Source: Eublepharis macularius | Taxonomy: Eukaryota > Chordata > Lepidosauria > Squamata > Eublepharidae | DNA: 64,000 nt | NCBI RefSeq assembly: GCF_028583425.1 | Contig: NC_072801.1 | Coordinates: 64,247,766 to 64,311,765 of the forward strand | Direction of reading: 5' to 3' | Shown here: positions 27,105 through 63,871 of the stretch, in pieces | Layout: every line of letters begins with the position of its first letter | How positions within the stretch are numbered: position 1 is the stretch's first letter | The notes under the pieces: generated by a model | Databases searched by the model: none | Seen by the model: only the letters and a program-made list of their open reading frames with translations | What the model was told of the DNA's origin: nothing | Position numbers and translations under genes: made by a program

Positions 27105-29369
27105 GTACAGATGGCAGTGGATGCATTTGGGGAACTGGCTTTTACAGAGGAGTGCTAAAGAGAGACTTGCTGGGTGTTTTGCTGAAACTGAAGCTAGGTT
27201 TAGTTCACTCCCAAGGTGGTTTTTTTTGGGGGGGGGTAATTTCTGTGGTCATTGATGGGTCAAACTATATTATGTGATAAGATCTAATGACCACATACCA
27301 GTAGTGCACCAGAGATTACTACAGCATCTCAAAGGCAGAAAGTGCATTTTACAAGTATTATAACTAACACACATCCATTACCATAGTGGGAAAAAAATGG
27401 AAAGTCTTTGACTTTAAGCTGTAAAAAGTCTCTGATCAGTGACCTTGTTTGCCCTTGTTCACATTCACTCTGCTTCATGTTTGCCTTTCATTCCTTTTCT
27501 AGTCTGGATAAGAATGTAGAGGTGGAGTATGCCACTTTCTAACTATTGGGGCTTCAAATGCAAACTTTATGAAGGCAGATAACTGTTGTGTTCCATTTCG
27601 GATGATGAATAGAAAACCTATTTGTTGCCTTCTTGTTATGGTGGTTTGCAAGCTGACTTTGGGACAGAGTTTCCTGATTATGCTAATTTAAACATACTGG
27701 TTCCCAAACTTTATACTTCGTTTCACCAGAGAATGATTTCTTACAGATTGTGAGACCTCTCAGTAAGGTCTGTGTTGCTTCCATTTGATGTTCTGTTTAT
27801 CTTTAAATAAATGATAGGCAGTTCCTGATCCCTCCCCTTCATTTTCACTGTTGAAACTGCTCACAGTGCACTGGTGTAAATTGGCCACTTGCTGATTATT
27901 GGCCAGTCTGTTTGGGGAAATGTTACATTTCCTAGACTGAGGTTTGCTGATTAAAGAGAATGCAGTTAATCAATCCAGTAAACATTAGTTGTATGTCTAA
28001 CTGCATCACCTGTGTCAGATCAATTTATACAAGGAATGGGATGGTGGATGTAGGTAGCCATGTTGGTTGAAAGAAAGATCCTAAAACGAAAGTCGTGAAG
28101 TATTTTTTATTAGGACCAACTGAAGTAACAAAACTGTATAGGAGCTTTCTGAACTTCACAATTTTTCACTGGACTGAATGTTAAAAAAACCTAAATGGGT
28201 GCTGTTAAAATGTTTCAGGCCCCGATCTTAAGACCTGTTATCTGCATCTTACGTAGAATGTCTTGTAGGCTTGACTAGATTTGTGGTATTGAGCAGAGCT
28301 AGAACCACTTTCTACCTTCTAGTCTTCTAGGAAGGAAAAATAGCCACTGGTATATTAAAAGCATTATTTGATCATATGTTTCTGTAGCACCAAAAAGATG
28401 CAGATCACTTCAAAGGCCAAGAGCAGAGTAAAAATTTGGTAGTCGTTATGTTAACAAAATGGGAGATTATTTTAGATGATGCCCATGGTAGACAGTAATT
28501 GGAAACTAAAATGAGTAGCACTTGAATCTGGGTTGTTGGTAATTGAAAATTTAATTACTGAGTTCTAACCGTTAATCTTACATTTTTGGTTGATTTTTTT
28601 TCTCCTTTAATAATTTATTCGCATAATATTTTGTCACTTATGTTTATAGAGAGCCTACATTAGCTATTGGCATATGATACACACCCAAGTAGAAAGTTAA
28701 TTTGATTAGAAAATTACTACATAACATACAGAAGTACAGATCCAACACAACCCCACATTCTAACCCTTTCAGTGTGACCCAGCTCAGTTTGCAGAAAGTT
28801 TGCATGCAGTAGAGAGCTTAGAAACTTCTGTTTAGCCATGTATTGGCGGTAATCATGCCATTGTGCAGGATTGGGAATGACTTGAGGTCATTTAAGTGTA
28901 ATTAAAGAGAGTTAACTTGCAAGACCAGTTTAGTTGCTGGAATAGTACTTCAGTCTGCAAGCAGCTTCACATGTTCTGTACTTCATAGAAATCTCTTCTG
29001 ATTTTTTTTAACACACCCTTGCAAATTAAAAAAAGGTGTTGAAGCTTCATGCTAGGAAAAAGTTAACTGCTGTGTAAAGAGCACAAAGTAATTCATTGTA
29101 GTTTTTGCCCCCACCCCCTTTTTTGTGATACTAGGGAGAAGGTATGATGAACCATTAGGGCACAAATGATGCTATTATTTTTGAGGAATGTGCAGTTGCT
29201 GACTTTTTTTACACCATAGTTGCTAATTATTTTTTTACACCATGATTAATGTATGTTCCTCAGAAAAATTATCCTTTAGCCTGGACTTGAGAGTAGAGTC
29301 TTTAGTTAAGATCTCTTCAGCTTGGCTTTGATCACAATGTGATTGACGTTACTTTCTGAATTTTTTCAG
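27105..29369 (+). other. SRCAP: SRCAP 5' intron
   Basis: No coding signal. It contains a decayed SINE at 28050-28165. It ends in the acceptor gaattttttcag before 29370. Confidence 0.55.
28050..28165 (+). repeat. Decayed SINE of the 'gccatgttggt' family
   Basis: taggtagccatgttggttga followed by a degraded body with taggaccaactgaagtaac. Same family as the copies at 10612 and 37918. Confidence 0.5.
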
Positions 29370-29557
29370 ATAATTCTGAGACGGGCAGTCCCGAGCGCAG
29401 GCTGGGCTGCCAGAGAACCCAGGAGCTGGATAGCTCTTCCCAGTGGCTGGCTGACCAGAATGAGGCCGGTTCCCAGCATGCACTGGAGCAGGACACAAGC
29501 ACTACAACCACAAACGAAGCTATTGGGACGAGAGGCAAAGAGCAAGAGAGAATTAAA

Positions 29558-53326
<23,769 letters not shown>

Positions 53327-54512
53327 CCACAATGAAAGGAGTTATGATGTAACTTCTCTATGGGGATGGGTCAGTGGCCGTTTCTTCCCCTGCACATATC
53401 CTAAGCAGATTCAGCCTCCGCCCTCTTTACTCTTCCCCTTTACATTGGGGCAGCAGAAGGGGCTCATGTTGTACCCACACAGCTCCCTGCATTCCAGACT
53501 TGACTGTTAGAGTACTACTTGAACGGAGGACGGTGAGCACAGTTCATTCCCTGTTGTTCTCTGAGTGGGGCGCAGGGACACTCCTGCTGAAGTATCTAGC
53601 CACCTGGGTATGTAGCTCAGCTGTTCCGTCACCATGGGAGGTGGCACGGCCAGCACTTTCTCAATGAATTCTGCTACTTTCCTGATGGGTGGGGGAGCAG
53701 CTCCGAGAGTTACACTACAGGGCTCACATCATCCCTGAACGCCCCACCAATTCAGTACCACTTTGGGCTTTCTAGGCGCTTGCATCCTTTTTTTGGGGTC
53801 ACCTTTTGGGGTTATGTGTCTGCCCTTTTTTCTCCCCCCACTTCCCTCTCCTCCCCCAAAGTAACATAAGGGATGCCTCCTGATTTATAACACAGCTAGC
53901 TCTTACTTTTTTAAAGGCTTTGGGTTGGTTTTTAAATGACAGTGACCAAATGCTGGCTTTCTCCCTCTCGATTGTCCCCACGGCTTATTCCATTCTCCGC
54001 TCGGAGCCTCTTGAGGCACAAGGTGGTGGGCCAGTGGAGTCCTCACAATGAGGTGCGAGGCTGCCCCAGGGAAGGTGGTGCCTCCACTGCTTGCACCGCT
54101 GCTCACACATTCACACGCACCAGGAGAAACTGTCTTATTTTTAATGATGTATATTGCAGTCTCACTGCTTTGAGGACTTGGTGGGTATCTCCGTTTGCTC
54201 AGATCCCTCGCCCCTTCCTCTCGCCCCTTACTCTGTGTACAGCTCTTGTTGTAAAATAGGTTCTTTTGAACATAATCTATGCAAAGGTTATTTTGTATAG
54301 GGGAGCACAATGTTCCCTCCCCTCCCCCACCGCAGCGGGATAAAGGGGTGGCAGTGATTCTCTGGTTTTGGGGAGGGGATGCAGTTGGGGTGGAGGGGGA
54401 GGTGTTCCCATGGAGCTGTCTTTCCTACTGAAGCATGTTCAGAACTTGTACAGAAGACCGATGTAATCTTTCTTCAGAATAATGCTATGAATAAAGTGTT
54501 AAAAAAAGAAAA
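53327..54512 (+). other. SRCAP: SRCAP 3' untranslated region
   Basis: No coding signal after the TGA at 53324-53326. It runs to AATAAA at 54490-54495, with the 3' end set about 17 nt later. Confidence 0.8.
54490..54495 (+). terminator. SRCAP: Poly(A) signal AATAAA of SRCAP
   Basis: Canonical signal about 1.16 kb after the SRCAP stop, followed by an A-rich stretch and a T-rich downstream region (ctttcttttttt). Confidence 0.8.
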
Positions 54513-57082
54513 ACCAACAGCACACCAAATAAGCCTGTAGTGCCTTTTTTCTTTCTTTTTTTGGCAAGTGGGGCTATCTTCTTGTCCCATTTCTCTTGCT
54601 TCCATCTTCTTTGAATGTAACCTCTGTGTCACTGGTAACCCGCAGGACAAGGAATTTTTTTCTCTACAGGCCTGACAGCCACATTGCTTACCCATCCCTT
54701 GTATGCTGAAGGGCATATAACCGGATCTGGGGTCTTGGAAATTGAGGGGTCCCATTCCTGATCCACTTGAGGCCTTTCACTGTTCAGTCTGATGTTTTTC
54801 ACTTCAGGTAGTACACATGCCTATGACACTTTACTCTGCTGTGCAGTTGGACAAAATGCCTCCTCAAATATGCAGGGATCTGGATTTATTGTCAGCTTAC
54901 TGTTCTGAGGACGGGAGGAGGCTCTAGATCCCCACTGCTTTTAAAACAGCCTGCTAAGGCCACTGAGAAACCATTAGGGCTGCCATGTCTGGCTCCTTGC
55001 TCCTCCTCAAAAGACTTCACAAAACTTCTGAGAAGTGATGGCCTGATTTTTAAGCAGCAAGGCATTTGTGCCTTTTTGTTCTATGCCAGGTAAAAGGACA
55101 AGCAAAATCCTGTCCGCTCCTAAAAATACACAGTCCCACCTCAGTTTCCTGGAAGTACTGGAAACAAAAAACCAAGGGGGAGAGAATTAAGGAAATAATA
55201 CTTGTTGGGCCTTTCCACTTCTCAAGCACTCGAGGAGGGACGTATGTGAAATGGTATCAACCCGAGCACTCTTCATGGAAAGTTTCTGGATCGGAGAGAG
55301 CTTTCATGTAGTGCATCCAGAATTGCCTTGAAAGACTAATGGAAGGGCTGCAGAATATTCAGTAGATGAAGTAATCTTGGTTTTATAGGCTGGGTAAAAT
55401 GTAGGCAAACCAGTTCAGCTGCCCTTGGTATTGCCTGCCAGTGGGAGCCTTGTGTGAAAAATTCACTGGTGTTACTGCTGAGGTGTGACCTTATTTGGAT
55501 TTCCTTCTGACAATCTGCATTTTTGCAGCCCACTCTAAAATGCTGTTGGGTGTGGAGTAGAAGGGTACAGTTCCCTGTGGGGGAAGACATGTTGTCTAAT
55601 CAGACTTAAGTTTGCTCTGGTTAATCAGTTGCTTATTTGAAAATCCCATCCAAACCTTTTTTTTTTGCAATGGATAACAACCTGAATGCCTAGCCCATAG
55701 AAAGTAACCATTTCTTCTAGTGTGCTCTGAAATGCCTCTCCCAATTGATAAAAATCTCGGCATGTAGCTTTTCTGCCTAGATTCATTGCAGCAGAGTCCT
55801 CCCTGCCCAGGACCTCAATTTCTAACCTAGGTAAAGTTGGAAAGGAGCGCTGTGTAATATGTAAACTTCTAACTGATAACCACCCAGCCTTTGTGGTTTT
55901 TCACCTGAGATTCCAAGCATACTTGCTTAGAAGTTAGGGCTTCAGTTTCTCTTGCTGAAACAAAGAGTAAGAACAAGTGCAAAGAACTCGCTACTGTAGC
56001 TGGCCCCAGCATGCATTTTAGGAGTAAGACTGCAAAGCAGCAGTTCTGTCTTTCAGGACCTCGAGGCCTGGCACACTGGCATGAGAGAACACAGTTGGAC
56101 ATTGGGCCTCTTGGGGCTTCCAATATGGATGCGTAGGATAGGGAAATACAATTGCTCCCCTCCTATGTTTCACCTTTTATGGTGAACAGCATTTGTTATA
56201 TTCAACTAAATCCAAAAGTCTAAAAGCTAGGGCAAAAGGACTGAGAGGTCTGATCCTTGCCCACTAGAGACTATTTCCCAAAGCTGGAAAAACTATCCAG
56301 GGGCTTGCCTTGTATAATAGTTCACCTTGCTTTTACCAGGAAAACTTCCTTCTTGAGGGCAGAAGTCCCCCAGACTTAACCTCTCAGCTTTCCTATTCCT
56401 TCAGAAGTCCCTTCTCTTGAATCTCCTTGCTCTATAATACAGAAGTACTAGAACGTATGCTGTGGGATGAGAGTATCAGCTAACAAACATGAGCAACCCA
56501 CATACCTGGGTTGCTTCCAGGTAGTAATGACCTCATCCACCGAGAGTCTGGGACCCAGCCCAAAAGCACTAGGAAGCTGACAGGTATGTGAGTATTCTCA
56601 AGTCTGGGAGGTGAGAAGACCAAACGGAGAGCTGCCTTGGGGAACAGTGGAGAGGTAAGCTGCTCCTGGTCTGGATTTTTTTCCTGATTCCTTTTTTCTC
56701 AATCCAAAAGAGCTGAATTTTAGAGTCCTTGGGGTTGGGAAGATCTAACCAGGTATACAGAAGACCTTCCTCTTCAAAATTCAGATGAAGAGGCAGCATA
56801 CTGTAACCATTTATACAGTGCTTTCAGTTCTCTAACTAGATGTTTTCCACAACATTGGTGAAGTATGGCACCAGTGTGCTCACATTACAAGCAGGAAACA
56901 AGCATGGAAAAGGGCTTTTCCAGGATTTGAATTCCGGACGCTGACATCAAAGACTTCCACAACCTGCTGGTGCTGAACTGAGAACCATTAACGTGGACTC
57001 CGAGGTCCACTCCGCATTAAGGGTAGAGCGACACGGGCGTCCTTTTTTACCACTCTCCAGCAGCCTTCCTTCCGTGTCCCAG
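54513..57082. other. SRCAP-TMEM265 intergenic region
   Basis: I see no exon chain, CpG island or clear repeat. The promoter of TMEM265 may lie here but I cannot locate it. Confidence 0.5.
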
Positions 57083-57087
57083 ATGTA

Positions 57088-59406
57088 ATGGCTGAAGAGA
57101 TGGAGCTCAGCAATGGGACCTCAGCTAGGGAAGGGGCCGAGACTGCTGTGATGATCAACTCGGGGGCCATGGAGAATCACTGCTCTGACAAGGCTTTTCC
57201 TTTGTGCGTGCGCAGACTGCGCAACCTGGCTATAGCTAGCATCGTCTGTGGTTGTTCCTGCATTGGAGTCCTAGCCCTGATCTATGCAGTCAAGGTGAGA
57301 GTGATGGGATGAGGGTTTGTGCTTTCTTTGCTCCTGTGCCAATGAGAGGAGAAATTCAGGGCAGCCTTTGCACCAAAGGAGACACAACATTTGTTTTTAT
57401 AAAAACGTATTCTTGGACGGGGGAGGAGAGTGTGTCATCCCACAGAGACAGCAGAGAAACTAGCTCAGTGACAGAGCCCATGCTTTACAGGAAAAGTCCC
57501 CGGTTCTCACACTCGTGTCTCCAGCTAACAGGATCTTGGGGCAGGTGCGGGGTGTTGGGAAAGACTACTATTTGGCAGTGAGCTGAAGGGATCCCTGGCT
57601 GGACTCTATAGAAGGCAGCTTCAGAACAGCATCTCTGTCCACACTTCCCAAATTGAAAAGAAGCCAATACTTTCAGCCCTGCCCTCCCACAAGTGGATGG
57701 GTGTTTCTTCCATGGAAATTCTACGCACAGCCAGGTGTGTTGTGGGCACCTTCCAGTGGGGGGGGGGGGAGGTGGAAAAGAAAAAGACTTCAAGGGCACC
57801 TTGTTGCAGTTAATTGCCGCTTGGACGGATCTCATTGCTCAAGACAAGGCTGCATGCTGTAGCAGAAAACGGGGGCCCATTACAAGCTAGAGGATTTCTG
57901 TAGGTCTGAGCAGAATAGGAAGGAACCTGGATTTGCCAATTTACGTATTTCAGACTTGGTGAGGACAAGCAACTGCAAGTGACTGTATCTCCACCCACCA
58001 CCCTAGATCACTTCAAGTGTTAGCAGCGTCAGTATGGGAGCAGCACCCACACAGCTGCTGGGGCCATAGGTACCGGTCACCTTGTGAATATGCTAGAGTG
58101 CTAATGTTTTGACATCCATTAAGTGCCACGTAGCAATGAGGTTTCAGAGCAACTGCTGTTGAGTCCTTCAAGGGAACTCCATGGCTACTTGAACACTTAT
58201 CAGGACCTTTAAACTAGGAGAAGAGTTACCACAGAAAAGATTTCCTGAAGTGTACCCACCTAGTACCTGTTTTTAACATGTATTTTGCCGGGGAGTCTTT
58301 TGAGCCACGTTCACAGAAGTCACCAGTTTACTCTAGAATGTGGCCTGGAATCCTCTGCAGTGCACAAAGGTTTTGTGGCAGGTATCTATGGGGAAAGTAT
58401 TCCTTGAAAGTAGAAAGCTTTGAAATCCATGGCAACACTTCTATGGCTGCAAATGGAAGCCACTTTTTTGGGATCAGCTGGCTCTATCACAGGAGGATGC
58501 TATGCTTGGAACCTACTAACATTTTGTGGAACCTCCCAGTACTTTGTGATTGGCCCCGTCCCCTCACTGCAGCTGGGTTATGATTGGTCCTTTCCCGTGA
58601 CAGCCATTTTGTGGCACTGCCTACTAGCTCAACTAAGTTTGGGGACCTGGTCTTGGACTATGACAATGTCTTGCTTGACTTGAATAATCCCGTCAAGACC
58701 TTTCTACACACTTTTCTCTTAGTGTGGGTATTTCATAAACAGAATAAACCTGAAGGCTCTTAAAAATGGTTTCCTGAAATGGATCTTTTGTCTTGCTCGC
58801 TTATGACACTTTTTTTTTTCTTCATAAAATGTTCTTGCATAATGTTTCTTACCAAGTTGCACGCAAAGATACTGGCAGATTTTTGTTATTAGTGGAAGGC
58901 TGTTAATTGATAATACTTAACTAGAGTCTTTACCCTGATGCTAAGGAAATGCAGTAGTAAAGTGTATACACAACACTCTCTACACAACCTAGCCACTCTC
59001 TACACAACCTAGCCACCCCATTGGATTTAGAACGGTGTAACTCTGCTTAGGACTGCACAGTAAGGGAAGCAAAGGACATTGCCACTTACAGAACACTAAG
59101 CACCGCAACAAGTTTCTGGATATATATGTTAGGCCAACAGGAAACACCTTTGAATACAACAGCCATTCTCTGAAATAAACAACAGGCGACCGTACTCAGT
59201 AATTAGGTTTTCTAACCCATCTTTCTCCGTCTTCTCTTCTCCAGGCTAGGGAGAAACAAAAAGCAAATTCCAGCAAAGAAGCCGCCTACTGGGCTCGGAA
59301 GTCCCAGCGTTTGTCTTTCCTAAGTATTGGTGTCTGGGTCTCTCTCCTCCTCCTGGTCCCCTTGTCAATCATCCTCTTTTCCTACGCCTTCTCTCAAGCT
59401 GAATGA
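57088..59406 (+). CDS. TMEM265: TMEM265, CD225/dispanin-family membrane protein, 122 aa
   Basis: Two coding exons, 57088-57294 and 59245-59406, joined in phase 0 across a 1.95 kb intron (cag/gtgaga-type donor at 57294, ctcttctccag acceptor). The first exon probably starts at about 57083 after tgtgtcccag. The product has a polar N-terminus, membrane segment 1 at ~47-68 (AIASIVCGCSCIGVLALIYA), a basic loop with EAAYWARKSQRL, and membrane segment 2 at ~94-117. It ends FSQAE, as human TMEM265 ends IAQAE; the ICGCSCLGV block of human is also matched. The position after SRCAP agrees with human. Function is unknown; the family (which includes IFITMs) acts at membranes. The start is the first ATG of the exon (aatggct). 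Confidence 0.9.
57295..59244 (+). other. TMEM265: TMEM265 intron
   Basis: Contains a poly(G) tract near 57757-57771 and a short duplication (ctctctacacaacctagccac twice at 58973-59016). A fragment resembling the palindromic element is at about 59026-59062. No other gene is seen. Confidence 0.6.
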
Positions 59407-60195
59407 TGTTCCTAATTAACATGTGCCAAGATTCATCTTTTTTTGACTCTGGAAATGGAGCTACTTAATCTACTGCCATTTACTGAATGACATGATGTCA
59501 GAAAAAGACATGTTCGTTTATTGTTGAGGGCCTGGGGCTACGGACAAGGCACCATTGCATGTTTATGGATGTAGATAGTGCTGGAGAAGATGTTATAAAT
59601 CTTGTTCCGTTGCAGCCAAAGGACTTAATTCAGTAGCATACTTGAGTTAGGCCTGTGGCACAGATGTGGGATAAGCCTTGATTTAGACTTTGCTGATGCA
59701 TGAACATGACTTAGGAGCCGGGTTAAGAGAGACTGAAGCCACATCATTCTCCTCCTGTGCTATTTTTCTTTCAAAAGTTGCTGTGTTTATGCGTTGTTTT
59801 CTTTGGATACTCGTCCTACGAGCTCCTTTGGACCAAATGCACAGAATACTCAACTTGGATCTCAGAAACCTGATTTCAAATCACTGGTTGGTGATAAGAC
59901 TCCCTTGGTTGTTTTGAGCATCATTCCTTCACTGATAAAAATGAGAAACTCTAATCCTAAGGATACTTTTCTACAGTCCTAAGGACACATTGAATAACAT
60001 GGCACTTATGAGCAGACCTGCTTGGAATTGGTCACATTGTGGTCTCTCCCTTTCGCGGATGATGGAAGAGTGAATGAAGTAAAACTATGCAAAACCAAAT
60101 TATTCAGAACGGCTTTCTTACACAGAGGTAATAAGGCCATGCTGTAAGGTATGATTAAGGAGATGTATCAATAAATAAAGGTATGCAGACGGTAG
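59407..60195 (+). other. TMEM265: TMEM265 3' untranslated region
   Basis: No coding signal. It extends to overlapping AATAAA signals at 60170-60175 and 60174-60179. The 3' end is approximate. Confidence 0.6.
60170..60179 (+). terminator. TMEM265: Overlapping AATAAA poly(A) signals
   Basis: aataaataaa about 760 nt after the TMEM265 stop, followed by a T/GT-rich stretch (ttgttatgtactgttactgttgttt in part). Confidence 0.6.
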
Positions 60196-60339
60196 ACTAT
60201 ATTGTTATGTACTGTTACTGTTGTTTATTGTGTCATGTGAAATTGCTTATATTTTGTGTCAACGTTGTGTCAGCTCTATCAGATTTCAGCTTGTATTTGA
60301 ATTGTTCTGAAATCTATACCCTATTGTCTTGCTTATTGA

Positions 60340-60432
60340 ATGTCCCGGGTGCTGAATGTTTTGAATTATACTTTGTAATCTGCTTTGAGTCTCGATGAGA
60401 AAGGTGGATTATAAATAACATAAATAAATAAA
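60340..60432 (+). repeat. LINE/SINE 3' tail
   Basis: ctgctttgagtctcgatgag followed by aaaggtggattataaata and taaataaataaa, a typical squamate repeat tail. Confidence 0.6.
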
Positions 60433-60700
60433 ACCACTTTAAGCCCTCCGGAGAAGGAAAATAACTAGTAACAATTTGTAGGGACCCGTCTTTTTGCTGC
60501 CGTTAATGTTACTTGAAATGTACTTATCTTGTATATTCTGATGGGTCCTCTCTGTGGTGACTGTTGTCTAAATGCAGATTCAAGTGAAATGTTGCTGATT
60601 AAATAGAAAAGAGAAATCTCGTTTAACAGAGTTCTTGCTACTGCAGCCTGCAATAATAAGAGGGAGCAAAGAGGCAAGCCCTGTAAAGAGCTATACGTTT

Positions 60701-60888
60701 TGAGTGATCCAATCAGCCCTGATCACATCAGATCTCAGAAGCTCTGCCTTGGTTAGTAATTGGAGACCTCCAACAAAGACTGGGATTGCAGATGCAGGCA
60801 ATGGTAACCCACCTCTGTTAGTCTCTGGCCATAAAAACTCCACCAGGGATTGCAGTAAACCAGCTATGACTTGACAGCACTCTCTACT
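60701..60888 (+). repeat. 5S-rRNA-derived SINE, second copy
   Basis: Diverged 5S-like head (gatctcagaagctctgcctt, ggttagtaattggagacctc) and the same body as the copy at 1991 (acctctgttagtctctggcc, cagctatgacttgacagcac). Confidence 0.75.
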
Positions 60889-62424
60889 ACTAGTCATAAG
60901 GGAAAGTTACCTCCTTGCCAGTGACTCCAAGGACATTGGAGGACAGCTCGCTTCAGACACAAAGTGGTCCTGAAATGAACTTGGGCCAGTCACACCTTCT
61001 CAGCCTGACATCTGAGGAGAATGTGAGATAATCCCTCATCAGTGTCTCTCATCCGGCCTGACTTCCTCCCTGAGGAAGGGAAAGGATACAAATACCTTCA
61101 TCTTTCAAAAAATAAAATACTACTTGGCTTCTAAACGTAAAGTAGTTATTGTCAGTTGTAATTATGAAAGTAACAAACCCGCAGCCAAGGTAGTAGCTGC
61201 ATACTTAGGGGCTGCCCAGCTGTGCTAAAAAATAACAACACTCTAACTTAATCAAATGCAAAGGAAGCTACTCTCTTAGTGGCTTTTGGTGGGCAACCAC
61301 CAGTGTATTGTTAGTGTTTACGCCTTGGTTTCTGTTAGTAAACGGCAGTGGGATGGGTGGGGCGGGCCTGTTTCCAGGGCTGTTCTGTCCTTTGAGAGGA
61401 CACATCAGGGCCAGGCCCTCAAGCAGCCATTAGGTGACTTGCTACCACCCAGACCTAGCTGCTTGATACTATTCCACCCGACAAAAGAGAGTATCGTGGT
61501 AAAGCGTATCTATGCAGCAAAAAACCCCAGGAACACTTACTGAGTATCCCCTTAGATAACAATAAACACAAATTGTTACGACCACCTTTTTTTTCAGTCA
61601 GAGTTCCCCTTTAACCCTCTTCTTACACCCACTGGGTAGATTGCTGCCACCAGGAATTATATTCCAAAATAAGTAATTTAAATTTCCCTTTTAATAACAT
61701 GCCCAAGCATCAGGCTCCTTCATGGGACTATGTGGCCCTGGTGATAGAAATGGGATATATAGTAATGACAACTACCCTGGGATTTAAAAAAAAACCAAAA
61801 TAAACGTTTATTTTCTCAAGAAGTGTATCAGTTTCACTCTAGTACTTGAGCTTGATGGTTTCAAAGATAGTTCTCACTTCTTACAGTTTCCTCACATAGG
61901 CTCAGTCACATAAACTTTAATATATATAAACTGCCTCTCTCAGGCTGCACACACAGTTTGCCTGCTTCAAATAAATTAATCTCTCACTCAAATACACCTA
62001 GACTTTCTCTCAGGTTGCCTGCTTCAGACAAAATGAAAGTTCTCTCACAGACACACACAGTTCAGGCTTCCACACCGCTTGCCTGCTTTGCTCAGGCTGA
62101 CTCTTCTCTCTCCACTCAGTAACTAAAAACTGCAGGGCTGTTGTGAGGATAAAATGGAGAATGATGTAAGCTGCTTTGGGTCCCCATGGTGGAAAAAGCC
62201 TGACTATAAATGAAGAATATATATAATATAGCTGAAGATGGGGGTCAGATAAAATGTGTGAAAGATGGAAGTAGGGGGAGATAAGGGGCCCTGGCTGCCA
62301 GGAGGAGGAAAAGAGAGGAAGGGGATACAGGGGAAAGTGAGGTGCCCTCCATAAGTCCTTGTGAGCTCCCCACTCTTCAACTGGCTCCTGTTCAACCCAG
62401 CAGCTGGAACCACAGTTTCCCCAG
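60889..62424. other. Intergenic, repeat-like sequence
   Basis: No gene seen. The part 61560-62130 has a repeated style (caggctgcacacacagtttg, caggttgcctgcttcagaca) suggesting an unclassified old repeat. A MIR/L2-like tail (gttgtgaggataaaatggag, gtaagctgctttgggtcc) lies at 62138-62215. Confidence 0.45.
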
Positions 62425-62640
62425 GCACAAGGTTGCCATCCTGCTGGTTGTGGCTTGAGAGCTCCCAGAATTACAACTAATCTCCAGAGGATAGAGCAGT
62501 CCCCCTGGAAAAAATGGCTGCCTTGGACTCTATGGAATTACACTTTACTAAGGTCCCTCCCCTCCCTAAACCCCACCCTCTCCAGGCTTCACCCCCCAAA
62601 TCTCCAGGAATTTCACAACCTGGAGCTGGCAACCCCAGGT
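62425..62640. repeat. Squamate interspersed repeat (unclassified)
   Basis: Contains acaactaatctccagaggat, aaaatggctgccttggactc and ccctccctaaaccccaccct and ends acctggagctggcaacccc. I recall this form from lizard and snake genomes but cannot assign a class. Confidence 0.5.
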
Positions 62641-63009
62641 AGAAGCTGCCAGAGAAGGGGATTGGGGGATGCTAAAGATGGAGGCTAGTGCGTGAGGAGA
62701 AAAGATAGCAGGTAAATGGGAGAAGCCCCCAGGGGGAGAGAGAAACGAGACGCCTCCCCCTCCCCGCAAACTCTTGTGGGTCCCTTGCTTGCAACAACAA
62801 CAGGATTTAAGGCCGGGGCACCTTAAGAGAGCAGCAAGATTGTTCAAGGGAAGGGGTTTCGAGAGGCGACGTTCCCTTCTTCAGATGCACTTTAGTAATA
62901 GAACCCATTTGCAGCTGCTCTGGCTGCGCGTTCCTGCCTTGCCCGACGGATGTCAACGGATGGCGGACCCGGGCTCGAAAGCCTCAGCCCAGCTCCAGTC
63001 CGGGCCCCT

Positions 63010-63599
63010 TGTGTCACGTGCCTTCTCGGCGTTGAGGCGGAGCCCTGTGTGAGCAGGTGACCAGGAAGCGGCACCAGCCCTGACCTCCCTCTCACCTTTC
63101 CTTTCACCGATTGTGAAACCCTGAATAACCTTTCTGTTCAACATCCGCCCCTTTCCTCTTCTGATTGGTTCCAGATTCAGCGCATCGCCTCCTGCCCGCC
63201 TCCTTTAACCATTGGGTGTTTTTTCCTGTCAATCACAAGCACCACTTCCCTCGGGGTTTTCCTATTGGTTCTATGGTCTTCCCAGCCCGCTCACCGCTCT
63301 CGCAGAGTATAGGAAACTGCCGCTTCCTCTTTTTATCGCCTCTCGTCTACTTCACCTCAGTTTTGATTCGCTCCTGCCGCCAAATAGCCCGCCCTCCTCC
63401 CTTCGCCCTCTCTTCATAGGACGCTACTCTCGCAAGTCTCGACACACCCCTTGTTTTTCTTTGGTCGATTGGTCTGGAGGCGCATCACTCACTGCTTCCC
63501 TCGAAACGGCGCCGACCAATCGGAGAGGGAAAAGGCGGAGCTAGAGAGTCGCCGGTTGCGGCGGGGTCATTCACTAAATCCCAGCAAAGGCGCCGCCTG
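63010..63599 (+). promoter_or_regulatory. Promoter-like region with candidate noncoding first exon, probably PHKG2
   Basis: CpG-richer region with an E-box CACGTG at 63015-63020. CCAAT-type boxes are found as attgg near 63164, 63211, 63264 and 63469, and as ccaat at 63516-63520. It ends in gccgcctg/gtgaga, a good donor at 63599. In human, PHKG2 follows TMEM265 on the same strand with a noncoding first exon, so this is the likely assignment. No coding exon of it lies in the window. Confidence 0.5.
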
Positions 63600-63871
63600 G
63601 TGAGAATCTGGGGGAGTTAATGCGCATGTGTATATTGGGGTGGAATCACCCCCAGGCAGGAAGGGGGTAGAGGGAGAGGAGAATGGACCTTCATATAGGG
63701 CCGGGTGGGTTTTGAGCCCAGAACTTGTTGCTAGTGCTAGGCCACGGCCCTGCGATCCAAGTAGAGAGCGTCTCTGAGCATGTACAGAGTGCCGGTCCCT
63801 TGCCTTTAACCAGCCATGGACCATCTCCTCGGATCTGGGGTGGGAAAGTTTGCAGGCTAGGGAGCATTTCA

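Noticed and set aside
58970-59020. Short tandem duplication taken as a possible regulatory site
   Set aside because: Two copies only, in an intron, with no further support.
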